This document shows, one piece after another, positions 28,623 to 37,067 of a stretch of DNA of 64,000 bases (position 1 is the first letter of the stretch; the number at the start of each line of letters is the position of its first letter). The stretch is taken from positions 1-64,000 of the forward strand of contig CAVSZZ010000001.1 of NCBI GenBank assembly GCA_963732595.1, given 5' to 3'. Position numbers and translations under genes: made by a program. This DNA comes from JAFGXF01 sp963732595 (lineage in GTDB: Bacteria > Chloroflexota > Anaerolineae > Anaerolineales > Anaerolineaceae). The notes beneath the pieces were generated by a model. That model saw nothing but the letters and a program-made list of their open reading frames with translations. It was not told where the DNA came from and ran no database searches.

Positions 28623-29334
28623 CCAGGGCGATGAAGGGTGCATAGGGGATGGCTGAGTAGGCTTTATATTTTTTCCGGCTTACTTGAACGATCAAGACAA
28701 CCAGGCTGACCAGACCGCCCAACAGGATCGTCAGGAACAAGCCTGCGATGATCCCCGGCCAACCCAGAAACAATCCCATCACGCCACTCAGGATGACATC
28801 TCCGAACCCGATGGCCTCATCCACGCCGGTCATTTCACGTTTTCGGGCCAGCAATTTGATGAACCAGATCCCGAGATAGTACAGGGCCAGCATGAGCAGG
28901 AAGCCGGCGCCGCATCCAAGGATGGTGTACAGCAATCCATGCTGCCAGGTGCCCATCGCGATGCCGATCAAGGCACCGGCAATGCTGACCGGATGCATCA
29001 CGAGGCGGTGTTCAAAATCGATCACGATCACCAGGCTGAAATAGACCACGACCAGTGCGGCAGCCCAGAATCCGATGGGTGGGGTGAAGACCCACAACAC
29101 CATGTCCAACAGGGTGACCAGGATCAAGACAAGCAGGCTGCGTAAAGATCGCTTTTGATGACAATTAACGCATGGCTTGAATAGTATATAATCAATCCAG
29201 GAATAGGGTTGTTTGCACGCATTGCAAACCGGCCGGTTCAGTTTCCTGAATTCAGGTAAAACATCCGCAAGGTAATTGACGAGCAGGCCTGAAATCAAAC
29301 CAACTACAAGAGCGATCAGAATATTGATAGTCAT
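28588..29334 (-). CDS. Type IV prepilin peptidase (A24 family)
   Basis: 248 residues with about seven or eight hydrophobic segments. The N-terminal zinc-type CNAC and CVNC pairs are present. The two catalytic Asp of the aspartic prepilin peptidases appear in VIDFEHRLV and GFGDVILSG. The family cleaves type IV pilin, pseudopilin or competence pilin leaders and may N-methylate them. A comEA homologue elsewhere in the window is consistent with DNA uptake. It stands alone and converges on pckA. Alternatives within the family (PilD versus ComC type) cannot be separated. Confidence 0.88.
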   Translation of the reverse strand: MTINILIALVVGLISGLLVNYLADVLPEFRKLNRPVCNACKQPYSWIDYILFKPCVNCHQKRSLRSLLVLILVTLLDMVLWVFTPPIGFWAAALVVVYFSLVIVIDFEHRLVMHPVSIAGALIGIAMGTWQHGLLYTILGCGAGFLLMLALYYLGIWFIKLLARKREMTGVDEAIGFGDVILSGVMGLFLGWPGIIAGLFLTILLGGLVSLVVLIVQVSRKKYKAYSAIPYAPFIALATMILLLLARN

Positions 29335-29383
29335 ATCCCGATTATAACCTTAAGCATGTCACCACACTCACTGGAGGTCATCC

Positions 29384-30664
29384 ATGGAACAATTCATCAT
29401 CGAAGGCGGTATTTCTTTAAAAGGCGAAGTAACCCCTGCGGGTAATAAGAATGCCGCTCTGCCCTTGCTGGCTGCCTGCCTTCTGACAGATGAACCGGTC
29501 GTGCTCCATAATGTTCCCGAGATCCGCGATGTCATTAACATCCGCTGCCTGCTGGAAAGCCTGGGTGTGGAGATCACCACGCTCGAGCCTCACACCTGGC
29601 AGGTGCACGCCCGTGAGGTCCGTCCGGCCGATCTCGATCCGGATCTGTGTCGCAAGATACGAGCTTCGATCCTTCTGGCAGGACCGATGACCGCCCGCGC
29701 CGGTGAGCTACATCTGCCGCCCCCGGGGGGCGACGTGATCGGCCGCCGCCGGGTGGATACGCATATCCTGGCGCTGAAAGCACTGGGGGCAGAAGTCACC
29801 TATGACCGCTCCTTCCATTTCTCGGCAAAGAGACTGCAGGGTGCAAACATCCTGCTGGATGAAGCCAGCGTGACCGGTACGGAAAACACCATCATGGCAG
29901 CGGTTACCGCCAGGGGTGACACGGTCATCCATAACGCCGCTTCCGAACCGCATGTCCAGGAACTCTGTCATCTGTTGGTTGCCATGGGGGCAAAAATACT
30001 GCATATCGGTTCGAACACGCTGAAGATCTCCGGTGTGGATAAGCTGCATGCCGCGGAATACACCATCGGCCCGGATTACCTGGAGGTGGTCAGTTACATC
30101 GGCGCAGCGGTCGCCACGCATGGTTCCATCCGCATCCGCCATGCTGCGCCGCAGTATATGGATATGATCGCACTGGTGTTCAAACGCCTTGGGGTTGAAT
30201 GGATCGTTGAAGGTGATGACGTTATGGTCCCGGCCGAACAGAAGCTCGAGATCGAACCGGACCTGGGCGGCGCCATCCCCGAGATCAGTGTCATGCCCTG
30301 GCCGGGATTTCCCTCCGACCTGATGAGCATCGCGATCGTCATGGCGACCCTGTCGAAGGGCAGCATCCTGATGCATGACTGGATGTACCCCAGCCGCATG
30401 TATTTCACCGACAAGCTGGTCGGTATGGGTGCCCAGATCGTTCTGTGCGACCCGCACCGTGCCATTATTCAGGGACCCAGCCGTCTGTACGGCGAGAAGA
30501 TGGAGAGCCCCGATATCCGTGCCGGTATGGCCCTTTTATTGGCAGCATTATCGGCCAAGGGTAAATCGGTCATTCGCAACATCAGCCAGATCGAGCGTGG
30601 CTATGAGCGCGTGGATGAGAAATTGAAAGCCCTGGGTGCCAACATCCAGCGTGTGGAAGAATAG
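29384..30664 (+). CDS. murA: UDP-N-acetylglucosamine 1-carboxyvinyltransferase with Asp for the catalytic Cys
   Basis: First committed step of peptidoglycan synthesis. 426 residues. The start MEQFIIEGGISLKGEVTPAGNK carries the conserved Lys22. The active-site loop reads PPGGDVIGRRRVDTH, where Asp117 (GAC at 29732) replaces the Cys that fosfomycin alkylates. Other hallmarks such as TGTENTIMAAV and DRIET-like ends are present. Asp enzymes of this kind are active but fosfomycin-insensitive in other bacteria. GGAGGTC precedes the start. A gene with no cell-wall neighbours. Confidence 0.93.
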   Translation: MEQFIIEGGISLKGEVTPAGNKNAALPLLAACLLTDEPVVLHNVPEIRDVINIRCLLESLGVEITTLEPHTWQVHAREVRPADLDPDLCRKIRASILLAGPMTARAGELHLPPPGGDVIGRRRVDTHILALKALGAEVTYDRSFHFSAKRLQGANILLDEASVTGTENTIMAAVTARGDTVIHNAASEPHVQELCHLLVAMGAKILHIGSNTLKISGVDKLHAAEYTIGPDYLEVVSYIGAAVATHGSIRIRHAAPQYMDMIALVFKRLGVEWIVEGDDVMVPAEQKLEIEPDLGGAIPEISVMPWPGFPSDLMSIAIVMATLSKGSILMHDWMYPSRMYFTDKLVGMGAQIVLCDPHRAIIQGPSRLYGEKMESPDIRAGMALLLAALSAKGKSVIRNISQIERGYERVDEKLKALGANIQRVEE

Positions 30665-30720
30665 AATCACTCACCACAAAGGACACGAAGCACACCAAGG
30701 CTTGTTTTGGAAAATATCAT

Positions 30721-30747
30721 CCTCTCCCCACTAAAAGCGGGGAGAGG
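30721..30747. repeat. Solitary GC-rich hairpin of the CTCTCCC family
   Basis: CCTCTCCCC and GGGGAGAGG form a perfect 9-bp stem around CACTAAAAGC-type loop sequence in the 276-bp gap between murA and trxA. It matches the hairpins repeated at 42.8-44.3 kb. The rest of the gap shows no gene. Confidence 0.65.
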
Positions 30748-30894
30748 CCAGTATTTGAGTTATTAACAGGATTAGTTTCTAATGAACCCTGAACAAGTAA
30801 ATGTGATTAGTTTTCCCTGTGGTGAGGGGGATTTACAGAATAGCCCTGCATTATAAGGGCGCAGCGCGTTGCCCTGCTACTGTAATATTAACAA

Positions 30895-30921
30895 CAATGC
30901 CGGGCTTAACGCCCGGCATTG
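30895..30921 (-). terminator. Terminator after trxA
   Basis: A perfect 11-bp stem, CAATGCCGGGC with GCCCGGCATTG, 5-nt loop; on the minus strand it is followed by TTGTTGTTAAT. Confidence 0.8.
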
Positions 30922-30940
30922 CTTTATTTCAAAGAAAACT

Positions 30941-31288
30941 TTATTTCTTCTCGCCAACCACTTCCATGAATTGATTGACGGTCTCACGCAGCATGGATTC
31001 CGGCATTGCGCCCACCTGGCGGTGAACGATCTTGCCGTCTGATATAAACAACATGGTCGGGATGCCCTGGACGCCGTACTTGCCGGCCCACTCGTTGTTT
31101 TCATCCGTGTTGACCTTGGCGACGATGAGTTTGCCGGCCATTTCGGTGGCCAGTTTGTCAAGGATAGGAGCTACCATTTTACAGGGTCCGCACCAGGGTG
31201 CCCAAAAATCGACGATCACCGGCAATTCGGATTGTAATACGCTCTTCTCAAAAGCGGCGTCAGTAACATGAATGGGTTCATTGAACAT
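30941..31288 (-). CDS. trxA: Thioredoxin
   Basis: 115 residues, with the active site FWAPWCGPCKMVAP and the cis-Pro region GIPTMLFISDG. It reduces cytoplasmic disulfides, being recharged by the thioredoxin reductase at 44.3 kb. AGAGG lies 9 bases before the ATG. A minus-strand TATAAT at 31326-31331 could be its promoter. Divergent from the SpoIIE-type phosphatase gene. Confidence 0.93.
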   Translation of the reverse strand: MFNEPIHVTDAAFEKSVLQSELPVIVDFWAPWCGPCKMVAPILDKLATEMAGKLIVAKVNTDENNEWAGKYGVQGIPTMLFISDGKIVHRQVGAMPESMLRETVNQFMEVVGEKK

Positions 31289-31406
31289 TGAAACAGTCCT
31301 CTTTTCTCAACTTTGATCAAATAATATTATAGCTTGTTTACATCATTTGGATGCCATTAATTCGCAATGGTTACAAAATTCAACCGACCATAGTCCGGAA
31401 TTGATG

Positions 31407-31412
31407 TAAAAT
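31407..31412 (+). promoter_or_regulatory. -10 box close to the phosphatase start codon
   Basis: TAAAAT lies 7 bases before the ATG at 31420, too close for a normal leader. It suggests a leaderless or near-leaderless mRNA. Confidence 0.4.
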
Positions 31413-31419
31413 CGAAGGC

Positions 31420-32133
31420 ATGAACATCCAGATTGCCGTTTCCAAGATCAACAAATACGCCACTTCCGAAAGTGGTGATACTTTGGAAGTTATCGAACGA
31501 CCCAATGGCGGCCTATCAGTTGTGCTGGCCGATGGGCAAACCTCCGGTCGCGGAGCAAAAGCCGTCTCCACCCTGGTCGTACGCAAGGTCATCGGCCTGC
31601 TGGCGGATGGCGTCCGGGATGGCGCAGCTGCCCGGGCAGCTTCAGACAATCTCTATACCGAACGCAAAGGCAAGGTCTCTGCCACACTGAACATCCTGTC
31701 TGTGGACCTGATCACCAATACGATGGTTATCACCCGCAACAACCCCGCTCCCGTCTTTCTCGTACGTGAAGGCAAGATCGACAGCCTGTCCGGTGAAAGT
31801 ACCCCGATCGGCACCAATCGCAATGTCCGGCCTTCGATCACCGAGCTGCCCCTGGAAGCCGGATTGACCGTCGTCATGTTCACCGATGGTGTGGTGCATG
31901 CCGGTGAACGAAGCGGGCATAAAATGGATGTCTGCGAGACGCTCCAGGCGATCATCGAGGACGAGGATCCCACACCCCAGGCAATATCGGACTCACTTCT
32001 CACGACAGCCCTGCACCTGGACGACCAGCGTCCGTCAGATGATATCAGCGTCATAACCCTGAAGACAACTTCTGCTGAGACGGACGGTGTCAGACGCATG
32101 ACGGTCAGTCTGCCGTGTAGTCCCGGGGATTGA
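31420..32133 (+). CDS. SpoIIE-type PP2C serine phosphatase domain protein
   Basis: 237 residues of the PP2C-like SpoIIE catalytic domain with no sensor domain attached. Metal-binding Asp residues appear in VVLADGQTSGRGA, VMFTDGVVHAG and RPSDDISVITL. Such free phosphatases usually act on anti-sigma-factor antagonists or similar phosphoproteins. No anti-sigma or STAS gene is adjacent. A small P-loop gene starts 24 bp downstream and is probably co-transcribed. Confidence 0.85.
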   Translation: MNIQIAVSKINKYATSESGDTLEVIERPNGGLSVVLADGQTSGRGAKAVSTLVVRKVIGLLADGVRDGAAARAASDNLYTERKGKVSATLNILSVDLITNTMVITRNNPAPVFLVREGKIDSLSGESTPIGTNRNVRPSITELPLEAGLTVVMFTDGVVHAGERSGHKMDVCETLQAIIEDEDPTPQAISDSLLTTALHLDDQRPSDDISVITLKTTSAETDGVRRMTVSLPCSPGD

Positions 32134-32157
32134 ACACGCGGCAGGGAGGACACAACG

Positions 32158-32526
32158 ATGCATACGATAAAGGTCGGGATCGTTGGTCCATGCGGAGCGG
32201 GAAAAACCTCTCTGGCTGATCGTTTATCCACCCATTATTCATTCGTCCGTGCCATCGCCCAGGAACACTCTTACGTCCCAAGCATGTGGCGGCAGCTCAC
32301 CAACCCGGATGTCCTGATCTACCTGGATGCATCCTATCCGGTCACCATCCAAAGGCGAAATCTGGATTGGACGGAAGAAGAATACCGGATTGAACTCGAC
32401 CGGCTGGCCCATGCCCGTGAAAATGCCGACATCTATATTGCCACTGATAACTTTGATCTTGACGAAGTTGCTGCCGCCGCCTTACAGGAGTTGATGAAAT
32501 TTCATCCAAATCACAAGCAGGTCTGA
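32158..32526 (+). CDS. Small P-loop NTPase
   Basis: 122 residues beginning with HTIKVGIVGPCGAGKTSLADRL, a textbook Walker A. Further on is NPDVLIYLDASYPVTIQRRNLDW, like the Walker B and lid of small kinases. The length is short for a nucleoside kinase. GGGAGG precedes the ATG. It sits just behind the SpoIIE-type phosphatase gene. I cannot assign a substrate. Confidence 0.75.
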   Translation: MHTIKVGIVGPCGAGKTSLADRLSTHYSFVRAIAQEHSYVPSMWRQLTNPDVLIYLDASYPVTIQRRNLDWTEEEYRIELDRLAHARENADIYIATDNFDLDEVAAAALQELMKFHPNHKQV

Positions 32527-32613
32527 CACCTACTCACTAGTGTTCAATGGGGGTATAATCTTGCGTCGCCAGCTAAGCACTGGCATTTTATTGTGTCTGG
32601 AGGTTTTACTAGC

Positions 32614-34023
32614 ATGACGCGCAAGACAACCATCAATCTCGTCATTATCCTGTTAGTTGTGGCAGCGGTCGTTTGGATCAACCTGCCATCCAGTTCCATC
32701 CATATTGGAAATTTCGTCCGAGATCTCGACACCAAATTAGGTCTCGATCTGCGGGGCGGTATGCAGGTCGTGCTTGAAGTCGACCTGCCGGCCGAATCTG
32801 AAGTCACCACCCAATCCATGGATGATGCCAAGACCATCTTTGAAAACCGTGCCAACGGCCTGGGGGTCAGTGAAGTGGTCTTCCAGGTGGCCGGTAATCG
32901 CCGCATCGTGGGCGAATTCCCCGGGCTGACCAATACCGAGGAAGTCATCTCGGTCCTGCGCCAAGTCGGCCAGCTGTCCTTCGTTGAAATGGGCGACACG
33001 CCTCTGGCTGAAGGGACTGTTGTGAATGTCGATTATTCCGGTGTCACCGGCACGACAACCACACAACCCACACCCGAAGCATTGCCCACCGCCACGCCGG
33101 AGGCAAGCGCCACCCCCGCCGCGACCGATCCTGCGGCAGCCACGGAAGTGCCCACCCTTTTGGCTATTTCCACCGGTTCCGATTTTTCGGAAGTGGGTGT
33201 AACCCAGGATTCCCTGGGTGAATATCAGGTCAGCTTCACTCTAACGGATCATGGCAAGAAGATCTGGGCAGATTACACCAGCACTCATGTTGGCAAGTAT
33301 CTTGGCATTGTGCTGGATAACAAGGTTATCTCCGCACCGGTCATCAATACGGCCATCACTGAAGGCCAGGCTGTCATCCAGGGTTCATTCACCCTTGACA
33401 CGGCCAATGCCCTGGCAATCCAGCTGCGTTATGGCTCCCTGCCGGTGCCATTCGTGGTGGCTGAGAGCCGGGTGGTCGGTCCCTCGCTTGGTTCTGATTC
33501 CCTGCAAAAAAGCCTGATCGCCGGCATGATCGGCCTGATCATTGTCATTCTCTTCATGGGTCTGTTCTACCGTGTACCGGGTTTGATCGCCGATGTCGCC
33601 ATCCTGATCTTCGCAGGGACCACGCTCGCGGTGTACAAGCTCCTGCCGGTCACCCTGACCCTCTCGGGTATCGCCGGATTCCTTCTCAGCACCGGCAGTG
33701 CACTGGATGCGAACATCCTGATCTTTGAGCGCGTGAAGGAAGAGTTGCGCAATGGCCGCAGTGTCAAACAGGCTGTTGCACTGGGCTTCCAGCGTGCCTG
33801 GCCTTCCATCCGTGACTCGAATATTGCCACACTGATCACCAGTCTGATCCTTTTCTGGTTTGGTTCACAATACGGAGCCACCATCGTCAAGGGTTTTGCG
33901 GTCACTTTGTTCCTGGGTATCGCCATCAGCTTGTTCACAGCCTTGATGGTCACCCGCACCCTGCTGACCGTCTTGTTTGACAACGTTAAACCAACCAAGC
34001 TATCCAGCTGGTTTGGCATCTAA
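32614..34023 (+). CDS. secD: Protein translocase subunit SecD
   Basis: About 470 residues. SecD with SecF uses proton motive force to help release exported proteins. LGLDLRGGMQVVLEVDL is the first periplasmic family motif. A Thr/Pro/Ala-rich insert (about residues 150-190) separates two parts of the P1 region. The membrane part holds the conserved FLLSTGSALDANILIFERVKEELR, with Ser-Thr-Gly-Ser in place of the usual GxxVD. The start at 32614 is chosen for the GGAGG 10 bases upstream. secF follows 9 bp after its stop. Confidence 0.92.
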   Translation: MTRKTTINLVIILLVVAAVVWINLPSSSIHIGNFVRDLDTKLGLDLRGGMQVVLEVDLPAESEVTTQSMDDAKTIFENRANGLGVSEVVFQVAGNRRIVGEFPGLTNTEEVISVLRQVGQLSFVEMGDTPLAEGTVVNVDYSGVTGTTTTQPTPEALPTATPEASATPAATDPAAATEVPTLLAISTGSDFSEVGVTQDSLGEYQVSFTLTDHGKKIWADYTSTHVGKYLGIVLDNKVISAPVINTAITEGQAVIQGSFTLDTANALAIQLRYGSLPVPFVVAESRVVGPSLGSDSLQKSLIAGMIGLIIVILFMGLFYRVPGLIADVAILIFAGTTLAVYKLLPVTLTLSGIAGFLLSTGSALDANILIFERVKEELRNGRSVKQAVALGFQRAWPSIRDSNIATLITSLILFWFGSQYGATIVKGFAVTLFLGIAISLFTALMVTRTLLTVLFDNVKPTKLSSWFGI

Positions 34024-34032
34024 GAGGTACTC

Positions 34033-34965
34033 ATGATCGATATTCTTGGTAAACGATACTGGTTCTTTGCACTGTCTTTACTCATCATCCTGCCGGGTAT
34101 GATCCTGTGGGCGATGAATGGTCTTCCCCTGGCCATCGATTTCACCGGGGGCAGCATTCTTGAGATCAGTTTCGACAGCGGCAAGGCGCCTGTCAACACG
34201 GAAGTATTCAAGCTCTACCAGGACCAGGGCATCACGGATGTCCAGGTCCAACCGACTGGCGAAGAGGATGTTCTGATCATTCGAACACCCTTCATGGATG
34301 AAACCCAACAGAGCACGATGATCAAAGCCCTCGAATCCACTTTCAACGATACCGTGACCATCCGCACTTCCGACAGCGTCGGTCCGACGGTCGGCCAGGA
34401 AGTCGCCTCCCGGGCAGCCATGGCTGTCGCCATCGCCGGTCTGGCAGTCGTTCTGTACGTCACCTACGCTTTCCGGGGTATCCCGCATGCCTTCCGCTAT
34501 GGAATCTGTGCCATCATCGCCATGTTGCACGACATTTTGATCGTCATGAGCCTGGCCAACATCGGTGGTAGGTACTTCGGCTGGCAGGTTGATTCGCTAT
34601 TCCTGACGGCTCTGCTAACGGTCATCGGTTTCTCCGTGCAGGATAAGATCGTGGTCTTCGACCGTATTCGCGAGAATTCCTCACTTTTACGCCGGCTTCC
34701 ATTTGAAAAGCTGGTCAACCACTCGATCATCCAGACCCTGCAGCGCTCGATCAACACCCAGTTGATGACTGTTGAATTCATGCTGTTGGCACTGGCGCTG
34801 TTCGGTGGTGTCACCCTGCGCGAATTCGCCGTCATCCTGCTGGTCGGTCTGCTGAGCGGTACGTATTCCTCCATCTTCATCGCCGCACCCATCCTGGTGG
34901 TCTGGGAGAACAAGGAGTGGCGGACCTGGTTTAAAACCAACAAGACCAAAACCGCAACTTCATAA
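34033..34965 (+). CDS. secF: Protein translocase subunit SecF
   Basis: 310 residues with six membrane segments expected. AIDFTGGSILEISF, the family P1 motif, sits near the N-terminus; VIGFSVQDKIVVFDRIREN is the conserved TM4-5 region and RSINTQLMT follows. It forms the SecDF complex with the upstream gene. A strong terminator lies 17 bp after the stop. Confidence 0.93.
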   Translation: MIDILGKRYWFFALSLLIILPGMILWAMNGLPLAIDFTGGSILEISFDSGKAPVNTEVFKLYQDQGITDVQVQPTGEEDVLIIRTPFMDETQQSTMIKALESTFNDTVTIRTSDSVGPTVGQEVASRAAMAVAIAGLAVVLYVTYAFRGIPHAFRYGICAIIAMLHDILIVMSLANIGGRYFGWQVDSLFLTALLTVIGFSVQDKIVVFDRIRENSSLLRRLPFEKLVNHSIIQTLQRSINTQLMTVEFMLLALALFGGVTLREFAVILLVGLLSGTYSSIFIAAPILVVWENKEWRTWFKTNKTKTATS

Positions 34966-34981
34966 ATCATATCGCTTTCAA

Positions 34982-35016
34982 AAGTTCTGAAAAGTAAATT
35001 TTCAGAACTTTTTTTG
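34982..35016 (+). terminator. Rho-independent terminator after secF
   Basis: Perfect 13-bp stem AAAGTTCTGAAAA / TTTTCAGAACTTT with a 5-nt loop, running into a T tract. Confidence 0.92.
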
Positions 35017-35036
35017 TAAATTGTGAAAGGAATATC

Positions 35037-36062
35037 ATGCGCAATCAGGTCATTCTCATCACGGGGATCAACGGGGAGATCGGACACGGGTTGGCCCGCA
35101 GCCTCTGCGCGCAGCCTGGAACGCGTATCGTCGGATTGGATGTCTCACCGCTCGATCAAGCCCTCGTCCCCTACTGCCAGCAATTCATCCAGGGGGATAT
35201 CCTGGATAACATGCTGCTGGGCAGGCTGGTCGCGGAATATGAGATCCGCGTGATCTTCCACCTGGCATCCATCCTTTCCACCAAAGCGGAATACAATCCC
35301 GAAACCGGTCACAAAGTGAATGTCGAAGGCACCTTGAACCTGCTGCGCCTGGGCGTCGAGCAGTCCCAGTGGCAGGGCCAGGCGGTGAAATTCATCTATC
35401 CCTCCTCCATTGCGGTTTACGGTTTGCCAACCCTTGCAGAAAAGCGCAAAGTAGGCAAGGTCCGCGAAGAGGATTACCTGTTTCCGACCACGATGTATGG
35501 CTGCAACAAACTATATTGTGAACACTTGGGGCGCTACTATTCACATCATTACAAACAGCTGGCGGCCGACCAGGTCAAGCACACCATCGACTTCCGCGCC
35601 ATCCGCTTCCCCGGCCTGATCAGTGCCGAGACCATCCCGACCGGTGGGACCAGCGATTACGGGCCTGAGATGCTACATCACGCCGCCCAGAACCTGCCCT
35701 ATCACGCTTTCGTGCGCGAAGATGCACGCCTGCCCTTCATGGCCATGCCGGATGCCGTCAAGGCATTGCTTCAACTTGAATCGGCCCCAAGCGAAGCGCT
35801 TACCCGGACGGTCTATAATGTGACCAGTTTCGCCCCTACGGCCGGCGAGATCCGCGATATCGTTGTGGCGAATTTCCCTTCGGCGGCGATCGATTTCGAA
35901 CCGCACGCCAGTCGACAGGCGATCATTGACACCTGGCCTGGGGATACTGATGATTCGGCCGCCCGGCAGGATTGGGGCTGGCAGCCCGATTATGACCAGG
36001 CACGCGCTTTCAGCGATTACCTGGTGCCCTCCATCAAGAAACGCTATAACAAATCGGCCTGA
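35037..36062 (+). CDS. SDR-type L-threonine 3-dehydrogenase-like epimerase
   Basis: 341 residues of the extended SDR family. The NAD motif is ILITGINGEIGHGLA, the active site YxxxK is in TTMYGCNKLYCEHLG with the Ser in YPSSIAVYG, and RAIRFPGLIS follows. STKAEYNPETG and GTSDYGPEMLHHA resemble GalE-like threonine dehydrogenases rather than sugar epimerases. It would oxidise threonine to 2-amino-3-ketobutyrate, feeding acetyl-CoA. AAAGGA precedes the ATG. Another nucleotide-sugar or hydroxyacid substrate is possible. Confidence 0.75.
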   Translation: MRNQVILITGINGEIGHGLARSLCAQPGTRIVGLDVSPLDQALVPYCQQFIQGDILDNMLLGRLVAEYEIRVIFHLASILSTKAEYNPETGHKVNVEGTLNLLRLGVEQSQWQGQAVKFIYPSSIAVYGLPTLAEKRKVGKVREEDYLFPTTMYGCNKLYCEHLGRYYSHHYKQLAADQVKHTIDFRAIRFPGLISAETIPTGGTSDYGPEMLHHAAQNLPYHAFVREDARLPFMAMPDAVKALLQLESAPSEALTRTVYNVTSFAPTAGEIRDIVVANFPSAAIDFEPHASRQAIIDTWPGDTDDSAARQDWGWQPDYDQARAFSDYLVPSIKKRYNKSA

Positions 36063-36083
36063 GCAGTTTTCAGATCATAGTCC

Positions 36084-36944
36084 ATGAACGACATTGAGGT
36101 TTTCTCCAACTGCCGGGACCTGCTGGGTGAATCGCCGCGCTGGCACCCGTCGGAAAACAAGCTCTACTGGGTGGATATCGATGCCGGAGCGGTGCATTCC
36201 CAGTCTGCCCGGGAAACGAACCCGATTACCCATCAGGTCGATCTGAAAGTGGGTTGTCTGGCCTTCGAGAGCTCTGGGGGTTTGGTATTAGCCACATCCA
36301 GGGGCATCCAAAGATGGGATCCAGACCGTTCCCATCTGACACTGCTGGCGGATCCTGAAGCGGGGAAACCAGGCGCACGCTTCAATGACGGCATGGTGGA
36401 TGCCGCCGGGCGTTTTTGGACCGGCACGATGACCGAAACCGGTGCCACCAGCTCGCTTTATTGCCTCGGCTCTGATTTGCGGCTTCGAACCATGCAGACC
36501 GGTATCACCATTTCGAATGGTCTGGGGTGGAACAAAGAAAACACCCGGTTCTACTTTACCGATACCCTGAGGCGAATTGTCTGGCAGTACGATTTCAACC
36601 TGCCTGCCGGAAAGCTGACCAACCAACGGGTATTCCTTGAAGTCACAGGCGATGGTCTTCCGGATGGCATGGCAGTCGATACCGAAGGCAACCTGTGGAT
36701 CGTGATCTGTGCTGGGGGTCGCATTCAAGTGCACGATCCATCCGGGAAACAGCTGTCACAGCTGCGCTTCCCGACCCGCTGCATCACAGCCTGCACCTTC
36801 GGAGGGCCTGATCTCACCGATCTGTATGTCACTTCTTCACGTTCATTATTACCCCCGGCTGAGCAGTCTCAGGATGCGCTGGCAGGCAGTATATTCCGGG
36901 TTTCCACCCATGCACACGGTCAACCTGAGCGTTTTTTTGGTTGA
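36084..36944 (+). CDS. SMP-30/gluconolactonase-family protein
   Basis: 286 residues of the six-bladed beta-propeller lactonase family. The metal-binding residues are in LLGESPRWHP (Glu), ISNGLGWN (Asn) and LPDGMAVDTEG (Asp); FNDGMVDAAGRFWTGTM is typical. It opens sugar acid lactones in oxidative sugar breakdown. It lies 21 bp after the dehydrogenase gene and is likely co-transcribed. Substrate unknown. Confidence 0.88.
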   Translation: MNDIEVFSNCRDLLGESPRWHPSENKLYWVDIDAGAVHSQSARETNPITHQVDLKVGCLAFESSGGLVLATSRGIQRWDPDRSHLTLLADPEAGKPGARFNDGMVDAAGRFWTGTMTETGATSSLYCLGSDLRLRTMQTGITISNGLGWNKENTRFYFTDTLRRIVWQYDFNLPAGKLTNQRVFLEVTGDGLPDGMAVDTEGNLWIVICAGGRIQVHDPSGKQLSQLRFPTRCITACTFGGPDLTDLYVTSSRSLLPPAEQSQDALAGSIFRVSTHAHGQPERFFG

Positions 36945-37067
36945 TTCCGATTGCGAGGTTTATCCATCGATTGGATGATATTTGTCACCATAAGCAGTCA
37001 CGGGCTATTAAGATATACTAGTGAAAGCCATTATTAATCATAAAAGTAAATCACCTGGAGGATCACA

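Noticed and set aside
29708..30457. 249-residue antisense frame within murA
   Set aside because: A shadow of the highly biased coding strand of murA; no recognisable domain.
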